Part shown: in pieces, positions 27,181 to 36,112 of the stretch | Position numbering within the stretch: the first letter of the stretch is position 1 | How the letters are laid out: each line of letters starts with the position of its first letter | Origin: Spiractinospora alimapuensis | GTDB taxonomy: Bacteria > Actinomycetota > Actinomycetes > Streptosporangiales > Streptosporangiaceae | Direction of reading: 5' to 3' | Assembly (NCBI RefSeq): GCF_018437505.1 | Contig: NZ_CP072467.1 | Span: 3,806,010 to 3,870,009, forward strand | Length of the DNA stretch: 64,000 nucleotides | Notes under the pieces: model-generated | What the model was told of the DNA's origin: nothing | The model's database searches: none | The model's input: only the letters and a program-made list of their open reading frames with translations | Position numbers and translations under genes: made by a program

Positions 27181-28441
27181 TCACGCCGCGGCCCCTTCCG
27201 CTCGGGCTCGGGGGGACTTCTTGGTCACGGCGGCGGTGAGGCGGTCGAGCAGGATCGCGAGGACGACCACCGCGATACCGGCCTCGAAGCCCAGAGCGCC
27301 GTCGTTGCGGGAGATCCCCTGGTACACCTGGCTACCGAGACCGCCCGCGCCCACCATTCCGGCGATGACCACCATCGAGAGGCTGAGCATGATGACCTGG
27401 TTCACGCCGGCCATGATGGTCGGCATGGCCAGTGGGAGCTGGATGCCGGTCAGGATCTTGCGCTGCGGGGCACCGAAGGCCTCACCAGCCTCCACCAGTT
27501 CCTTGTCGATCTGCCGGATTCCCAGCTCCGTGAGGCGAACCCCGGGCGGCATCGCGAAGACCACGGTGGCCACGACACCGGGGACCGACCCGATGGAGAA
27601 GAAGAAGATCGCCGGGATCAGGTAGACGAACTGAGGCATCGTCTGCATCAGGTCGAGGATCGGCTTGACGATCTTGCTGACCATCGGCTTGTACGCCGCG
27701 AGGACACCGATCGGGATCGCGATGATGACCGCGATGAGGCTGGCCACCAGGACGAGCGACAGCGAGGCCATCGCGTTGTCCCACTGCTGCACCGCCGCGA
27801 CGATGAACAGCGCGATCGCGGAGAACACGGCGAGCCCCCAGCCCGCGACCACCAGGGCCAGGGCGCTGAGCAGCAGCAACATCAGCAGCGCGCGCGGGTC
27901 GTCGACCAGAATGGGGAAGACCAACCAGCCGAGGATGATGGTGGCGAGCCAGCCACCGGTGATGACCAGGCTGTTGCGCCACTCCCGGGCCCGCAGTTGG
28001 CCGCGGTGGAGTACGAGCAGTACCACCGTGGCGATGAGCAGTGCGAACGGGATGACGAAGTACGCCTCCACGTGCGACTGGTTGAACAGGCTCATCGCCC
28101 AAAGGAACAGGAACGGCGGCAGACTGTTGATGATCAGGTTGCCGAGTTCGAACAGCGCCTGGCCGAGGTAGAGCACCACGCCCGCGACGATGACGCCGAT
28201 GGCGGGCCCCCGCCACGTCCGCAGCAGCGGAACCAGCAGGAGCAACACCGCGATCAGGGTGAGCTGGCCAGCCCCCGGGGTCGACGAAGAAGTCCTCCAA
28301 CGTCGAGACCGACCAGGAGACGCCGGTCCGGACGCCGTCGAAGAACCAGCCGAAGGTGCTACGCAGCCAGTTGTTGAATGCTTCGAATCCCGCACCGATG
28401 GGGAACCGGGGCGGAAAGTCGATGAGTGCGCTCGCGCTCAT
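27181..28441 (-). pseudogene. opuAB: Glycine betaine/proline ABC transporter permease (OpuAB/ProW-like), frameshifted
   Basis: Two frames give one permease of about 419 residues. The N-terminal frame starts at ATG 28441 (MSASALIDFPPRF) and runs through TFGWFFDGVRTGVSWSVSTL, typical of ProW. The second frame carries the membrane domain from GQLTLIAVLLLLVP to the end, including VEAGEAFGAPQRKIL, the EAA loop. Deleting one base in the C5 run at 28272-28276 joins the frames through DPGAGQLTL. The ATG overlaps the ATPase stop by one base. Since ATPase and both receptors are intact, a true knockout would make them useless; a base-calling error is more likely. Two to three extra N-terminal helices resemble long actinobacterial ProW proteins. 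Confidence 0.82.
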
Positions 28442-29754
28442 CACTTGTCATCCTCCTCGGTCGTGGTGTGGGTGGCGTCGGCCTTGGCGCCGTCCTCGGC
28501 ACCGTCGGTCTCGACGGCGACCTCGGTCGCCTCCATCGGGGCGGCCACGAGCGTCGCGGCGTCGGGAGTGGTCTCGACGTCCTCGGGAGTGAGGGCCGCG
28601 AGAAGGGTGACGCGCGGGATCACGCCCACGAGCCGCTCGTTCTCGTCCACGACCGCCAGGGGATAGGGGCTCTCGGCGGCCTGGTGGAACAGGTCGGCGA
28701 CGGCCGTGTCCGGGTGGACACGTTCGACGTCGGTGTGCACCAGGGAGTCGAGGCTGGTGACGCCCTTACGGACGGCCTCACCGATGGCACCCTGCAGGAC
28801 GACGCCGACCAGCTTGCGGTCGCGCTGCACCACATAGGCGGCGGCTGTCTGGTTCTCCCGCATGGTGCGCAACGCGGCTCGTGGGCCGCTCTTGGGCGCG
28901 ACCACCGGGATCGGCGGCTCCATGACCGAGGCCGCGGTCAACACCCGGGTCCGGTCGACGTCCTCGACGAAGTTCGCGACGTAGTCGTTCGCGGGGTCGT
29001 TGAGGATCTCCTCGGCCGTGCCGATCTGGGCGACCCGCCCGTCGCGCAGCACACAGATCCGGTCGCCCAGCCGCATCGCCTCGTTGAGGTCGTGCGTGAT
29101 GAAGACGATCGTCTTGCCCAGCGTGTTCTGGAGTTCCAGGAGCTGGGTCTGCATGTCGCGGCGGATGAGCGGGTCAAGCGCGCTGAACGCCTCGTCCATC
29201 AGGATGATGTCGGTGTCGGCGGCGAGAGCGCGGGCGAGACCGACGCGCTGCTGCATGCCGCCGGAGAGCTGGTCGGGGTAGTGGTTCTCCCACCCCTCCA
29301 GGCCAACCAGGGCGAGCGCCTCAGTGCCCCGCTCCAAGGCCTCAGCCTTGGGCACATCGCGGATCTCGAGGCTGTAGGATGCGTTCTCCACGACAGTGCG
29401 GTGGGGGAACAGCGCGAAGTGCTGGAAGACCATGCTGACCTTCTCACTTCGCACCGCACGGAGCTCGCGTGGGGCAAGAGTGGTGATGTCGACACCGTCG
29501 ATCTCAACGTGGCCGGACGTCTGGTCCAGCAACCCGTTGAGCATGCGGATCAGGGTTGACTTCCCCGACCCGGACAGGCCCATGACGACGAAGATCTCAC
29601 CCGCCTTGACGTCGAACGAGACGTCGATGACGGCCGCGGTGACGTCAAGATCGCTGATCGTGTCCCGATGTCGCCCGTCGGAAAGGAGTTCAACGGCCTT
29701 GTTGGCGCGTTTGCCAAAGACCTTGTATAAGTTCTGAGCACGTACTGCTGGCAC
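28441..29754 (-). CDS. opuAA: Glycine betaine ABC transporter ATP-binding protein with CBS domains
   Basis: A 437-residue OpuAA/ProV-type ATPase. Walker A GLSGSGKS is at 59-66, signature LSGGMQQR near 160, and Walker B IILMDEAFSALDPLIRRDM near 180. Two CBS domains (about 280-395) follow; in OpuA of Lactococcus these sense ionic strength and c-di-AMP. The last 40 residues are acidic and may tune this sensing. The start is ATG 29754. First gene of the opuAA-AB-AC-AC operon. Role: energises uptake of betaine-like osmoprotectants. Confidence 0.92.
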   Translation of the reverse strand: MPAVRAQNLYKVFGKRANKAVELLSDGRHRDTISDLDVTAAVIDVSFDVKAGEIFVVMGLSGSGKSTLIRMLNGLLDQTSGHVEIDGVDITTLAPRELRAVRSEKVSMVFQHFALFPHRTVVENASYSLEIRDVPKAEALERGTEALALVGLEGWENHYPDQLSGGMQQRVGLARALAADTDIILMDEAFSALDPLIRRDMQTQLLELQNTLGKTIVFITHDLNEAMRLGDRICVLRDGRVAQIGTAEEILNDPANDYVANFVEDVDRTRVLTAASVMEPPIPVVAPKSGPRAALRTMRENQTAAAYVVQRDRKLVGVVLQGAIGEAVRKGVTSLDSLVHTDVERVHPDTAVADLFHQAAESPYPLAVVDENERLVGVIPRVTLLAALTPEDVETTPDAATLVAAPMEATEVAVETDGAEDGAKADATHTTTEEDDK

Positions 29755-30209
29755 GGTCTCCTCTTCGAGTCTGATCCGGAGGGCAGGGGCCGTAGCGCCG
29801 CACGTGCCGCTCCACTATCGCTGTTTACGATTGCCGCCGAGGCAGCGTCTCGGCGGATAGTTACTCTGCGTAGGTGCTCCCTGCGCTTCCGTGGGATGGT
29901 GCGAATCGAGTAGCAACCATATCGGCGCAGGTGTGAACGTGCCTCTCCAGCGATAACGGCGCCATAACACGGATACCCGTATCTTGATCGCAAGTAACGG
30001 TGTGCTCCCGAGAAACGCACCATCCGTCGGCTAATAATGTGATTTGCACCACATGTGTTGACCTATGGGCTGATTCTCATAGTTCGAGCCTGGGAAACAC
30101 TTGCCAGGTCGCTGACGTTTCTGGGTGCGTCGAGGGGCTCTGACCGGCGCCTTCCGGGGGGTCCCACGATCACCGGATCGGCCTTGTGGGCCTTGGGTAG
30201 AGTCAAGAC
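29755..30209. other. Promoter and leader region of the betaine operon
   Basis: About 455 bases between the divergent opuAA and rhomboid genes, AT-richer than average. It contains a perfect 8-bp hairpin (29834-29856) in the opuAA leader, and a possible minus-strand -10 box CATTAT (30034-30039) with TCAACA 16 bases before it. The leader would be about 270 bases long, long enough for an RNA regulator, but I could not match a known class. No gene is convincing here. Confidence 0.4.
29834..29856 (-). promoter_or_regulatory. Leader hairpin upstream of opuAA
   Basis: CCGCCGAG (29834-29841) pairs with CTCGGCGG (29849-29856) across a seven-base loop. It lies 80 bases before the opuAA start in the likely untranslated leader. 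It could be an attenuator or part of a larger structure. Confidence 0.35.
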
Positions 30210-30809
30210 GTGGCAAGTTCTCGACTACGTGCGGTCCTACTGGTCCTTCTGCTGGCCGCCGTCATGTGGGTCGTCCACCTGGTGAACTGGCTGTCCGGCA
30301 GTGCGCTCACCATGCGCCATGGCATCTACCCCAGAGCCACCGACGGCCTCACCGGAATCCTGACCGCCCCCTTCCTCCACGGCGACTTCGCCCACCTGAT
30401 GGCGAACTCGGTTCCGCTACTGGTGCTGGGGGCCCTGGTCGCCTTCAGCGGGTTGGGTCGTTTCCTCGGCGCGTCACTGATCATCATCCTGGTGAGCGGA
30501 GCCGGCGTGTGGCTGCTCGGCCCCACCGCGGTACCCACGGTCGGGGCGAGCGGGCTCGTCTTCGGGTACTTCGGCTATCTGGTGCTGCGGGGGCTGGTCG
30601 AACGCAAACCCCTCGACCTCGCGATCATGGTCGGCGTCGTCATCCTCTACGGCACACTCATCTTCGGTGTGCTGCCCGGCGACGAGGGCATCTCCTGGCA
30701 GGCACACCTGTTCGGCTTCATCGGTGGTCTCGGGGCGGCGTGGGCGCTGCCCAAACGCACCCCCGCCGTCCAGCCGAGTCCCGGCTACGGGAGCTACGGC
30801 CGCTACTGA
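30210..30809 (+). CDS. Rhomboid-family intramembrane serine protease
   Basis: A 199-residue membrane protein with about six helices. [18 protein letters not shown] is the conserved region after helix 1, GASGLVFGY contains the nucleophilic Ser (near 114), and [11 protein letters not shown] supplies the catalytic His (near 166). Together these are the Ser-His dyad of rhomboids. GTG 30210 has no ribosome site, but TAGAGT ends six bases before it, so a leaderless transcript is likely. Its last seven bases overlap the convergent dcd gene. Substrates cannot be told from sequence. Confidence 0.85.
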   Translation: MASSRLRAVLLVLLLAAVMWVVHLVNWLSGSALTMRHGIYPRATDGLTGILTAPFLHGDFAHLMANSVPLLVLGALVAFSGLGRFLGASLIIILVSGAGVWLLGPTAVPTVGASGLVFGYFGYLVLRGLVERKPLDLAIMVGVVILYGTLIFGVLPGDEGISWQAHLFGFIGGLGAAWALPKRTPAVQPSPGYGSYGRY

Positions 30810-31390
30810 GCCTCGGTGACGGCGGAGCGGCTGAAGTTCAGGTAGGACCGGGACGGTGTCGGGCCCCGCTGGTTCTGGTAGCGCGAACCGTAGCGCGCCG
30901 AGCCATAGGGGTGCTCCGTGGGCGAGGACAGGCGGAACAGGCACAGTTGACCCACCCGCATGCCCGGCCACAGTTTGATCGGCAACGTGGCCACGTTGGA
31001 CAGCTCGAGAGTGACGTGCCCGGAGAACCCGGGGTCGATGAACCCCGCCGTCGAGTGCGTGAGCAGCCCCAGCCGCCCCAGCGAGCTCTTCCCCTCCAAC
31101 CGGCTCGCGATGTCCACCGGCAGGGTCACGACCTCGAAGGTGGACGCCAGCACGAACTCACCCGGATGCAGGATGAACGGCTCGTCCGGGGCCACCTCGA
31201 TCATGCGCGTCAGGTCCGGCTGCTCCACCGACGGATCGATGTGTGGGTACTTGTGGTTCTCGAACACCCGGAAGTAGCGGTCCAGCCGCACATCGATGCT
31301 GGACGGCTGAACCAGCCCCGCATCGAACGGCGACACCTGCACACGCCCGGCATCGATCTCGGCACGAATGTCACGGTCAGAAAGAAGCAC
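30803..31390 (-). CDS. dcd: dCTP deaminase
   Basis: A 195-residue trimeric enzyme that converts dCTP to dUTP for thymidylate synthesis; some members are bifunctional and go on to dUMP. The family signature is evident: [16 protein letters not shown] at the start, [20 protein letters not shown] and [13 protein letters not shown], which includes the catalytic Glu. The C-terminal tail ending in [15 protein letters not shown] is the usual lid. ATG 31390; length is normal. It is convergent with the rhomboid gene (7-base overlap) and divergent from the tRNA. Confidence 0.94.
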   Translation of the reverse strand: MLLSDRDIRAEIDAGRVQVSPFDAGLVQPSSIDVRLDRYFRVFENHKYPHIDPSVEQPDLTRMIEVAPDEPFILHPGEFVLASTFEVVTLPVDIASRLEGKSSLGRLGLLTHSTAGFIDPGFSGHVTLELSNVATLPIKLWPGMRVGQLCLFRLSSPTEHPYGSARYGSRYQNQRGPTPSRSYLNFSRSAVTEAQ

Positions 31391-31478
31391 GTCCTGAAAC
31401 TACCGCGAACTCGGTACCGTCGACTCCCACTCTCCGCTAAGATGGTCCACGCCGAGGGGGTAACGCCCTCTTGACCGC

Positions 31479-31552
31479 GCGGATGTAGTTCAATGGCAGA
31501 ACTTCAGCTTCCCAAGCTGATAACGCGGGTTCGATTCCCGTCATCCGCTCCA
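31479..31552 (+). tRNA. tRNA-Gly (anticodon CCC)
   Basis: A complete 74-nt cloverleaf with encoded CCA. The acceptor GCGGATG (31479-31485) pairs with CATCCGC (31542-31548). The anticodon stem TCAGC/GCTGA encloses the loop TTCCCAA, giving anticodon CCC, which reads GGG. The T-arm GGGTTCGATTCCC is canonical. Confidence 0.95.
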
Positions 31553-31560
31553 CGCAGTAG

Positions 31561-31604
31561 AAGGCCAGGCCACCCCGGACATCCCAGAGACCTGGCCCTT
31601 GTCG
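31561..31604 (+). terminator. Hairpin downstream of tRNA-Gly
   Basis: AAGGCCAGG (31561-31569) pairs with CCTGGCC and following bases (31591-31597) across a loop of about 20 bases. It begins nine bases after the tRNA and is followed by a T-containing stretch. Confidence 0.5.
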
Positions 31605-31711
31605 TTTCCGGACCCGTCACACACCCGCGTGTCCGCGGCAACTGATTGACTTCGATCCCGGTTCGTTGAGGTCTCCCTCCCGGAGACGAGACTGAGAGAC
31701 AGCGAAGTCCC

Positions 31712-32084
31712 TTGGCCCATGGCGACACGGTCGACGAGGTGTCCCGGTCCCGTGCGGAACTCGCGTGGCATCGGCGAGAGTACGGCGACCTCGACGACGA
31801 CACCTTGGACAGTTGGGACGCCTTGGTGGGGACCCTTCGCCACCGGCGGTTCGCGGACGCCACCACCGAGTGCCGGACCGTGGTGCGTCTGAGCAGCGCG
31901 TTCTGGGGACCACTGGGGACCAGAGCACGCGCAAACACGGGGGCGGCGTTTCGTGTTCGCCGAACTCCTGCGCGCGCGGAGCATGCTCGTCGAGGCGGCG
32001 GCAGAGCTCGAGGGGGTGAGGGTCGTTGACTCGCGGCTCCCCGCGCTGGGGCCGGTCGGTGGTGGGCCGTACCGGCGGCGTTGA
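31712..32084 (+). pseudogene. Possible frameshifted small hypothetical gene
   Basis: I do not recognise a family. From ATG 31712 a frame with normal composition (DTVDEVSRSRAELAWHRREY ... DSWDALVGTLRHRRF) holds good third-position GC until about 31895. From there a second frame takes over with similar quality (GPEHAQTRGRRFVFAELLRA ... ending at TGA 32082-32084). The first frame becomes Arg-rich after the same point. This pattern suggests one gene of about 120 residues interrupted by one or two bases near 31895. No clear ribosome site was seen. The interpretation rests only on codon use. Confidence 0.3.
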
Positions 32085-32124
32085 CCCTCGGGCTTGCAAA
32101 ACTTTAGGCTCAGTAACTGCAATG

Positions 32125-32143
32125 TTTCGATAAATTATCGAAA
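32125..32143 (+). promoter_or_regulatory. Nineteen-base palindromic operator upstream of the xylanase
   Basis: TTTCGATAAATTATCGAAA is a perfect palindrome of nine-base arms around a central A, 29 bases before the xylanase ATG. A weaker symmetric element (CGAAATTTTCG) overlaps its right end. The site is AT-rich in a GC-rich genome and sits where a repressor would block transcription. LacI-family repressors of xylan genes in actinomycetes use CGAA/TTCG-type palindromes, which fits. The repressor gene is not adjacent. Confidence 0.65.
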
Positions 32144-32171
32144 TTTTCGGAACTGAGTTGGGAGCCCCCCG

Positions 32172-33299
32172 ATGCCCGAGATTCGTTCCGCTTCCTTTCG
32201 TAGTGGTGCCGCCGCGCTGGTGGTGCCGTTGACGCTCGCGGTTGTCGCCTGGGCGCCGCATGGGGCGTACGCCTCGGTGGACGAGACCCGGAACCAGCAG
32301 GACACGTTGCGCGACGCGGCGCCCGAGGGGTTGGTGATTGGAACCGCCGCCGCTGGTGGTGGGCACCACGCGGACCAGGACTACCCCGATCCCTTCACGC
32401 ATGACCAGGAGCTGCGCGCCATCATGCCGGTGGAGTTCAGCTCGTTGTCGCCGGAGAACCAGATGAAGTGGGACCACCTGCGGCCCGGTCCCGACAGCTT
32501 CGACTTCGAGGCGGCGGACGCGATCGTCGCCTTCGCCGGTGCGGCGAACCAGGACGTACGCGGTCATACGCTGCTGTGGCACAGCCAGAACCCCGACTGG
32601 GTGGAGCAGGGCGACCACTCGCCGGACGAACTACGCGAGATCCTGCGGGACCACATCACTGCCGTCGTCTCCCGATACGCGGGGCAGATCGACCAGTGGG
32701 ACGTCGCCAACGAGATCTTCGACGAGTCCGGCGCCCTGCGCACGCAGGAGAACATCTGGATTCGGGAGCTCGGACCGGGGATCGTCGCCGACGCGTTCCG
32801 GTGGGCCCACGAGGCCGACCCGTCGGCGCGGCTGTTCCTCAACGACTACAACGTGGATGGCGTCAACGCGAAGTCCGACGCGTATTACCAGTTGGCACAG
32901 GACCTCCTGGCCGACGGAGTTCCTGTGCACGGCTTCGGCACTCAGGCGCACCTGAGTCTGCAGTACGGCTTCCCGAACGACCTTGAGCAGAACCTGCGGC
33001 GTTTCGCAGACCTCGGTCTCTCCACGGCGATAACCGAACTCGACGTGCGCATGCCGCTGGCGGACGGTCAGGAGCCAACGGAGGAACAGTTGGCACAACA
33101 GGCCGAGTACTACCAGTCGGCGTTGGAGGCCTGCCTCGCCGTCAGCACGTGCGACTCGTTCACGGTGTGGGGCGTCACCGACCAGTACTCGTGGGTCCCC
33201 CACACTTTCGAGGGTGAGGGCGCCGCGACCATCATGACCGACGACTACACGCCCAAGCCCGCCTACTACGCACTGCTGGAGACCCTCCGCGACGCCTGA
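32172..33299 (+). CDS. Secreted endo-1,4-beta-xylanase, GH10
   Basis: A 375-residue secreted enzyme that cleaves the xylan backbone. An N-terminal signal peptide (hydrophobic core VVPLTLAVVAWAP, cleavage near AYA-S at about 34) precedes a single GH10 barrel. The acid/base Glu is in WDVANE (Glu181) and the nucleophile in ITELDVRM (Glu289). HTLLWHSQNPDW and GFGTQAHLS are further family motifs. No carbohydrate-binding module is attached. ATG 32172 has GGGAG eight bases upstream. A palindrome lies just before it and a strong hairpin follows, so it is a single-gene unit, probably repressed without xylan products. Confidence 0.93.
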   Translation: MPEIRSASFRSGAAALVVPLTLAVVAWAPHGAYASVDETRNQQDTLRDAAPEGLVIGTAAAGGGHHADQDYPDPFTHDQELRAIMPVEFSSLSPENQMKWDHLRPGPDSFDFEAADAIVAFAGAANQDVRGHTLLWHSQNPDWVEQGDHSPDELREILRDHITAVVSRYAGQIDQWDVANEIFDESGALRTQENIWIRELGPGIVADAFRWAHEADPSARLFLNDYNVDGVNAKSDAYYQLAQDLLADGVPVHGFGTQAHLSLQYGFPNDLEQNLRRFADLGLSTAITELDVRMPLADGQEPTEEQLAQQAEYYQSALEACLAVSTCDSFTVWGVTDQYSWVPHTFEGEGAATIMTDDYTPKPAYYALLETLRDA

Positions 33300-33312
33300 C
33301 CCACGGAGGTGA

Positions 33313-33345
33313 GGGCGTGGTTGGGGATGCGCCCCAACCGCGCCC
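33313..33345. terminator. Bidirectional terminator between xylanase and methyltransferase
   Basis: GGTTGGGG (33319-33326) pairs with CCCCAACC (33332-33339) and the stem continues outward through a G-T pair and five G-C pairs to 33313/33345. It sits between the convergent xylanase and methyltransferase genes. Confidence 0.65.
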
Positions 33346-33353
33346 CTCGGCGT

Positions 33354-34250
33354 TCACGGCTTGCGCGCGACGCCGCCGTGCTCCATGAAGCGTCGGTCCT
33401 TGGCGGCGGCGCCGAGGTGCTGGGCGATCGCCGGGTCGACGGGATTGAGCGGGGGTTGGTGCGGGTCGGGGCGCCACTGGCCGATGTCGACGAAGCCTGG
33501 GGCGACGGGCTCGAGGCCACGCAGGAAGTGGCGCACCTGGTCGGGGGTGCGCGTCTTCCAGGGCATTCCGCGGTCGGTGGCGAACGCGCTCATTTCCGCG
33601 GCGGTCTCCTCGTCTGGTGACGCGATCTGGGTCAGAGCGACGTAACTCCCCGATGGAAGAGCGTCGATGTAGGCGCGGACCATGGCGTCGGCGTCGGCGT
33701 CGTCCGGAATCGAATGCGGGACGGACAGGAACAGCACGGCCACCGGTTGGCTGAAGTCGAGGAGGTGCTGGGTGTCCTCGTGGTTGAGAACCGCGTCCGT
33801 CGTGGTCATGTCGGCGGCGATGAACGCCGTCGACTTGTCGTCGGCGAGCAGGGCGCGGCCGTGGGCGAGCACGATGGGGTCATTGTCGACGTAGACGACG
33901 CGTGCGTCCGGCTGGAACCGCTGGGCGACCTCGTGCACGTTCTGTTGGGCGGGGAGCCCGCTGCCGAGGTCAAGGAACTGACGGATCCCCGCCTCTTGGG
34001 CTAGGAAGCGCACCGCACGGTAGAGGAACAGCCGGTTCTCCCGCGCGACGTCGAGGATCTCGGGAAAGTCGTTCAGTCCGGTTCGGGCGAACTCCCGGTC
34101 CACCGCGAAGTTGTCCTTTCCGCCCAGTCCGTAGTCATAGACACGGGCGGGGGTGGGCCGGTCGGTGGGGATATCCGGGGGGGGGAGGCGTGGGGTCCAG
34201 ACATGGGGGGCTCCGGGGGGGGGGCGTTCTCTGGTGCGTCCGTCGGTCAC
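33354..34250 (-). CDS. S-adenosyl methyltransferase family protein (PF04672, formerly DUF574)
   Basis: A SAM-dependent methyltransferase-like protein typical of actinomycetes. PTPARVYDYGLGGKDNFAVD opens the domain, FLDLGSGLPAQQNVHEVAQ is the SAM-binding loop, VVYVDNDPIVLAHGRALL the second motif and VRHFLRGLEPVAPGFVDI the C-terminal signature. Targets are unknown. The start is uncertain: in the sequence as given only GTG 34250 is in frame, without a ribosome site. ATG 34204, which has GGAG at six bases, would be in frame if the C9 tract (34177-34185) were one base longer. A second C10 tract lies at 34215-34224. The domain itself is intact. Confidence 0.8.
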   Translation of the reverse strand: MTDGRTRERPPPGAPHVWTPRLPPPDIPTDRPTPARVYDYGLGGKDNFAVDREFARTGLNDFPEILDVARENRLFLYRAVRFLAQEAGIRQFLDLGSGLPAQQNVHEVAQRFQPDARVVYVDNDPIVLAHGRALLADDKSTAFIAADMTTTDAVLNHEDTQHLLDFSQPVAVLFLSVPHSIPDDADADAMVRAYIDALPSGSYVALTQIASPDEETAAEMSAFATDRGMPWKTRTPDQVRHFLRGLEPVAPGFVDIGQWRPDPHQPPLNPVDPAIAQHLGAAAKDRRFMEHGGVARKP

Positions 34251-34344
34251 CCTAGACGGGAGGCGGCCAAGATCACCATGCGGAAAGTCCGCTTTGGCGC
34301 CGGTTTCGTGCACAGGACAGCCCCTCTCCGGTGCCGCGCGACGA

Positions 34345-35976
34345 TCATCCGAGCCTGTAGGCGCGCTCCAGGAGGGACCGGGTCGCCAGGCCGGTGGGGA
34401 GGGTTCCGAAGGTGGCGGGTGGTGCCTCGGCGAGGCGCGACGCGCAGAAGGCGTCGGCGACCACGGTGGGGGCGTGGCGGACCAGGAGGGAACCCTGGAG
34501 CACCGTCGCCATGAGGCCCACGACGCGGCGCGCTCGGTACTCGGCGTCCCGTGGGTCGCCCAGTTCGGTGCGTAGCCGGGCGACGGCGGCGTCCAGACGC
34601 GGGTCACCACCAGCGGCATGGCCCACCTCGGTGAAGTAGGCGTCCACACACTCCGGTTCGCGGGCCATGGCGCGCAACACGTCCAGTGCCGCGACGTTCC
34701 CAGACCCCTCCCAGATCGAGGACAGCGGGGACTCGCGGAACAACCGCGGCATGCCCGACTCCTCCACGTAGCCGTTCCCGCCGAGGCACTCCAGCGCTTC
34801 GGCGGTGTGGGCCGGGGCCCGCTTGCACACCCAGTACTTCGACACGGCGAGACCGAGTCGCCGGAAGAGGGCCTCACCCGCGTCCCCGGCCGTCGCCCGG
34901 TCCACCGCGCTGGCCAGCCGCAGCCCGACAGTCACGGCCGCCTCCGCCTCGATCGCGAGGTCGGCCAGCACGTTCTCCATCAACGGCTGGTCGACGAGTC
35001 GGGTGCCGAAGGCGCTGCGGTGCGTGGCGTGGTGCGCGGCTCGCGACGCCGCCTGGCGCATCGTGGCGGCGGAGCTGAGCAGACAGTCCAGCCGGGTGGC
35101 GTTGACCATCTGGATGATCGTGGCCACCCCACGCCCTTCCTCTCCGACCAGCCACCCTCGGGCGCCCTCGTACTCGATCTCGGCGGAGGCGTTGGAACGG
35201 TTCCCCAACTTGTCCTTCAGCCGTTGCAGCCGGATCGGGTTGCGGGTGTCGTCGGGGAGGACCCGGGGGAGCAGGAAGCAGGAGAGGCCGCCCGGGGCCT
35301 GGGCGAGGGTGAGGAACAGGTCGGACATCGGGGCGGAGGTGAACCACTTGTGGCCGACGAGGGTGTGGGTGCCGTCCCCCGCGGGCGTCGCGGTCGTGGT
35401 GTTGGCCCGTACGTCGGACCCGCCCTGTTTCTCGGTCATCGACATCCCGGCGATCAACCCCCGCTTGGTGCTGGGTTCGCGGAGACCGAAGTCGTAGACG
35501 TCGGACGTGAGCAGCGGTTCGTAGCGTTCCGCGAGCTCCGGGCTGGTGCGCAGGGCGGGAACCGCCGCGTAGGTCATGGAGATGGGGCACAGGTGACCGG
35601 GGTCGGTCTGCGCCCACACGTACAACTTGGCGGCGCGTGCCACGTGGACGCCGGGCCGATCGTCGCGCCACGGCGCCGCGTGCACTCCGGCCCTGACGGC
35701 GGTGGTCATGAGGTCGTGCCAGTGCGGGTGGAACTCGACCTCGTCGATCCGGTGACCGTACCGGTCGTGGGTGTGGAGCACGGGTGGTGACTCGTCCACC
35801 AGCCGGGACCAACGCTGCACCTCCTCGGTGCCGGCACGCCGGCCCAGCGTTCGCAGCTCGTCCTCGGCCCACCCGGCCCCCGCGCGGCGTAGCCCCTCAA
35901 CCAGGGGTGGGTCGGCAGCGACGTCGTGGTCGACGAGCGGTGGCGGCTGGTTGGTGATCGCGTGCGTGGTCGACAT
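34345..35976 (-). CDS. Acyl-CoA dehydrogenase family protein, AidB-like
   Basis: A 543-residue flavoprotein. It matches AidB, the alkylation-stress acyl-CoA dehydrogenase homologue, in length and in GMSMTEKQGGSDVRAN, KWFTSAPMSDLFLTLAQ and ECLGGNGYVEESGMPRLFRE, whose final Arg/Glu region lies at the active site. AidB binds FAD and DNA and is thought to deactivate alkylating agents or protect DNA; other members oxidise isovaleryl-CoA-like substrates. ATG 35976 is preceded by GAAGGGA; a GTG at 35991 would add five residues. No ada or alkA gene is adjacent, so alkylation response is not shown by context. Confidence 0.85.
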   Translation of the reverse strand: MSTTHAITNQPPPLVDHDVAADPPLVEGLRRAGAGWAEDELRTLGRRAGTEEVQRWSRLVDESPPVLHTHDRYGHRIDEVEFHPHWHDLMTTAVRAGVHAAPWRDDRPGVHVARAAKLYVWAQTDPGHLCPISMTYAAVPALRTSPELAERYEPLLTSDVYDFGLREPSTKRGLIAGMSMTEKQGGSDVRANTTTATPAGDGTHTLVGHKWFTSAPMSDLFLTLAQAPGGLSCFLLPRVLPDDTRNPIRLQRLKDKLGNRSNASAEIEYEGARGWLVGEEGRGVATIIQMVNATRLDCLLSSAATMRQAASRAAHHATHRSAFGTRLVDQPLMENVLADLAIEAEAAVTVGLRLASAVDRATAGDAGEALFRRLGLAVSKYWVCKRAPAHTAEALECLGGNGYVEESGMPRLFRESPLSSIWEGSGNVAALDVLRAMAREPECVDAYFTEVGHAAGGDPRLDAAVARLRTELGDPRDAEYRARRVVGLMATVLQGSLLVRHAPTVVADAFCASRLAEAPPATFGTLPTGLATRSLLERAYRLG

Positions 35977-36112
35977 CGTGTTTCCCTTCACTGTGGAGGG
36001 TGTGTCGGCGCGAACCGGGTGGCCGCCCCTCGCGAGAGTGATCCAGTGAGAGGCCGGTGGATGGGGGCGGAGTGGCGTCGCCGCGTCGGCCGTGGAGCGG
36101 AAAGGACGGATG

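Larger units (their letters stand above)
31605..32171 (+). other. Region between the tRNA terminator and the xylanase gene
   Basis: Apart from the doubtful small gene (31712-32084), the only structured element is a 19-base palindrome at 32125-32143 just upstream of the xylanase. Minus-strand frames here are shadows. Confidence 0.4.

Noticed and set aside
24265-27625. Long plus-strand frames opposite the two betaine-binding genes
   Set aside because: They are Val/Leu/Glu-rich mirror images of strongly biased minus-strand genes. Their similarity to each other only reflects the duplication on the other strand.
29755-30060. Possible riboswitch in the long opuAA leader
   Set aside because: Only one hairpin is clear; I could not match c-di-AMP or other known classes, so I list just the hairpin.
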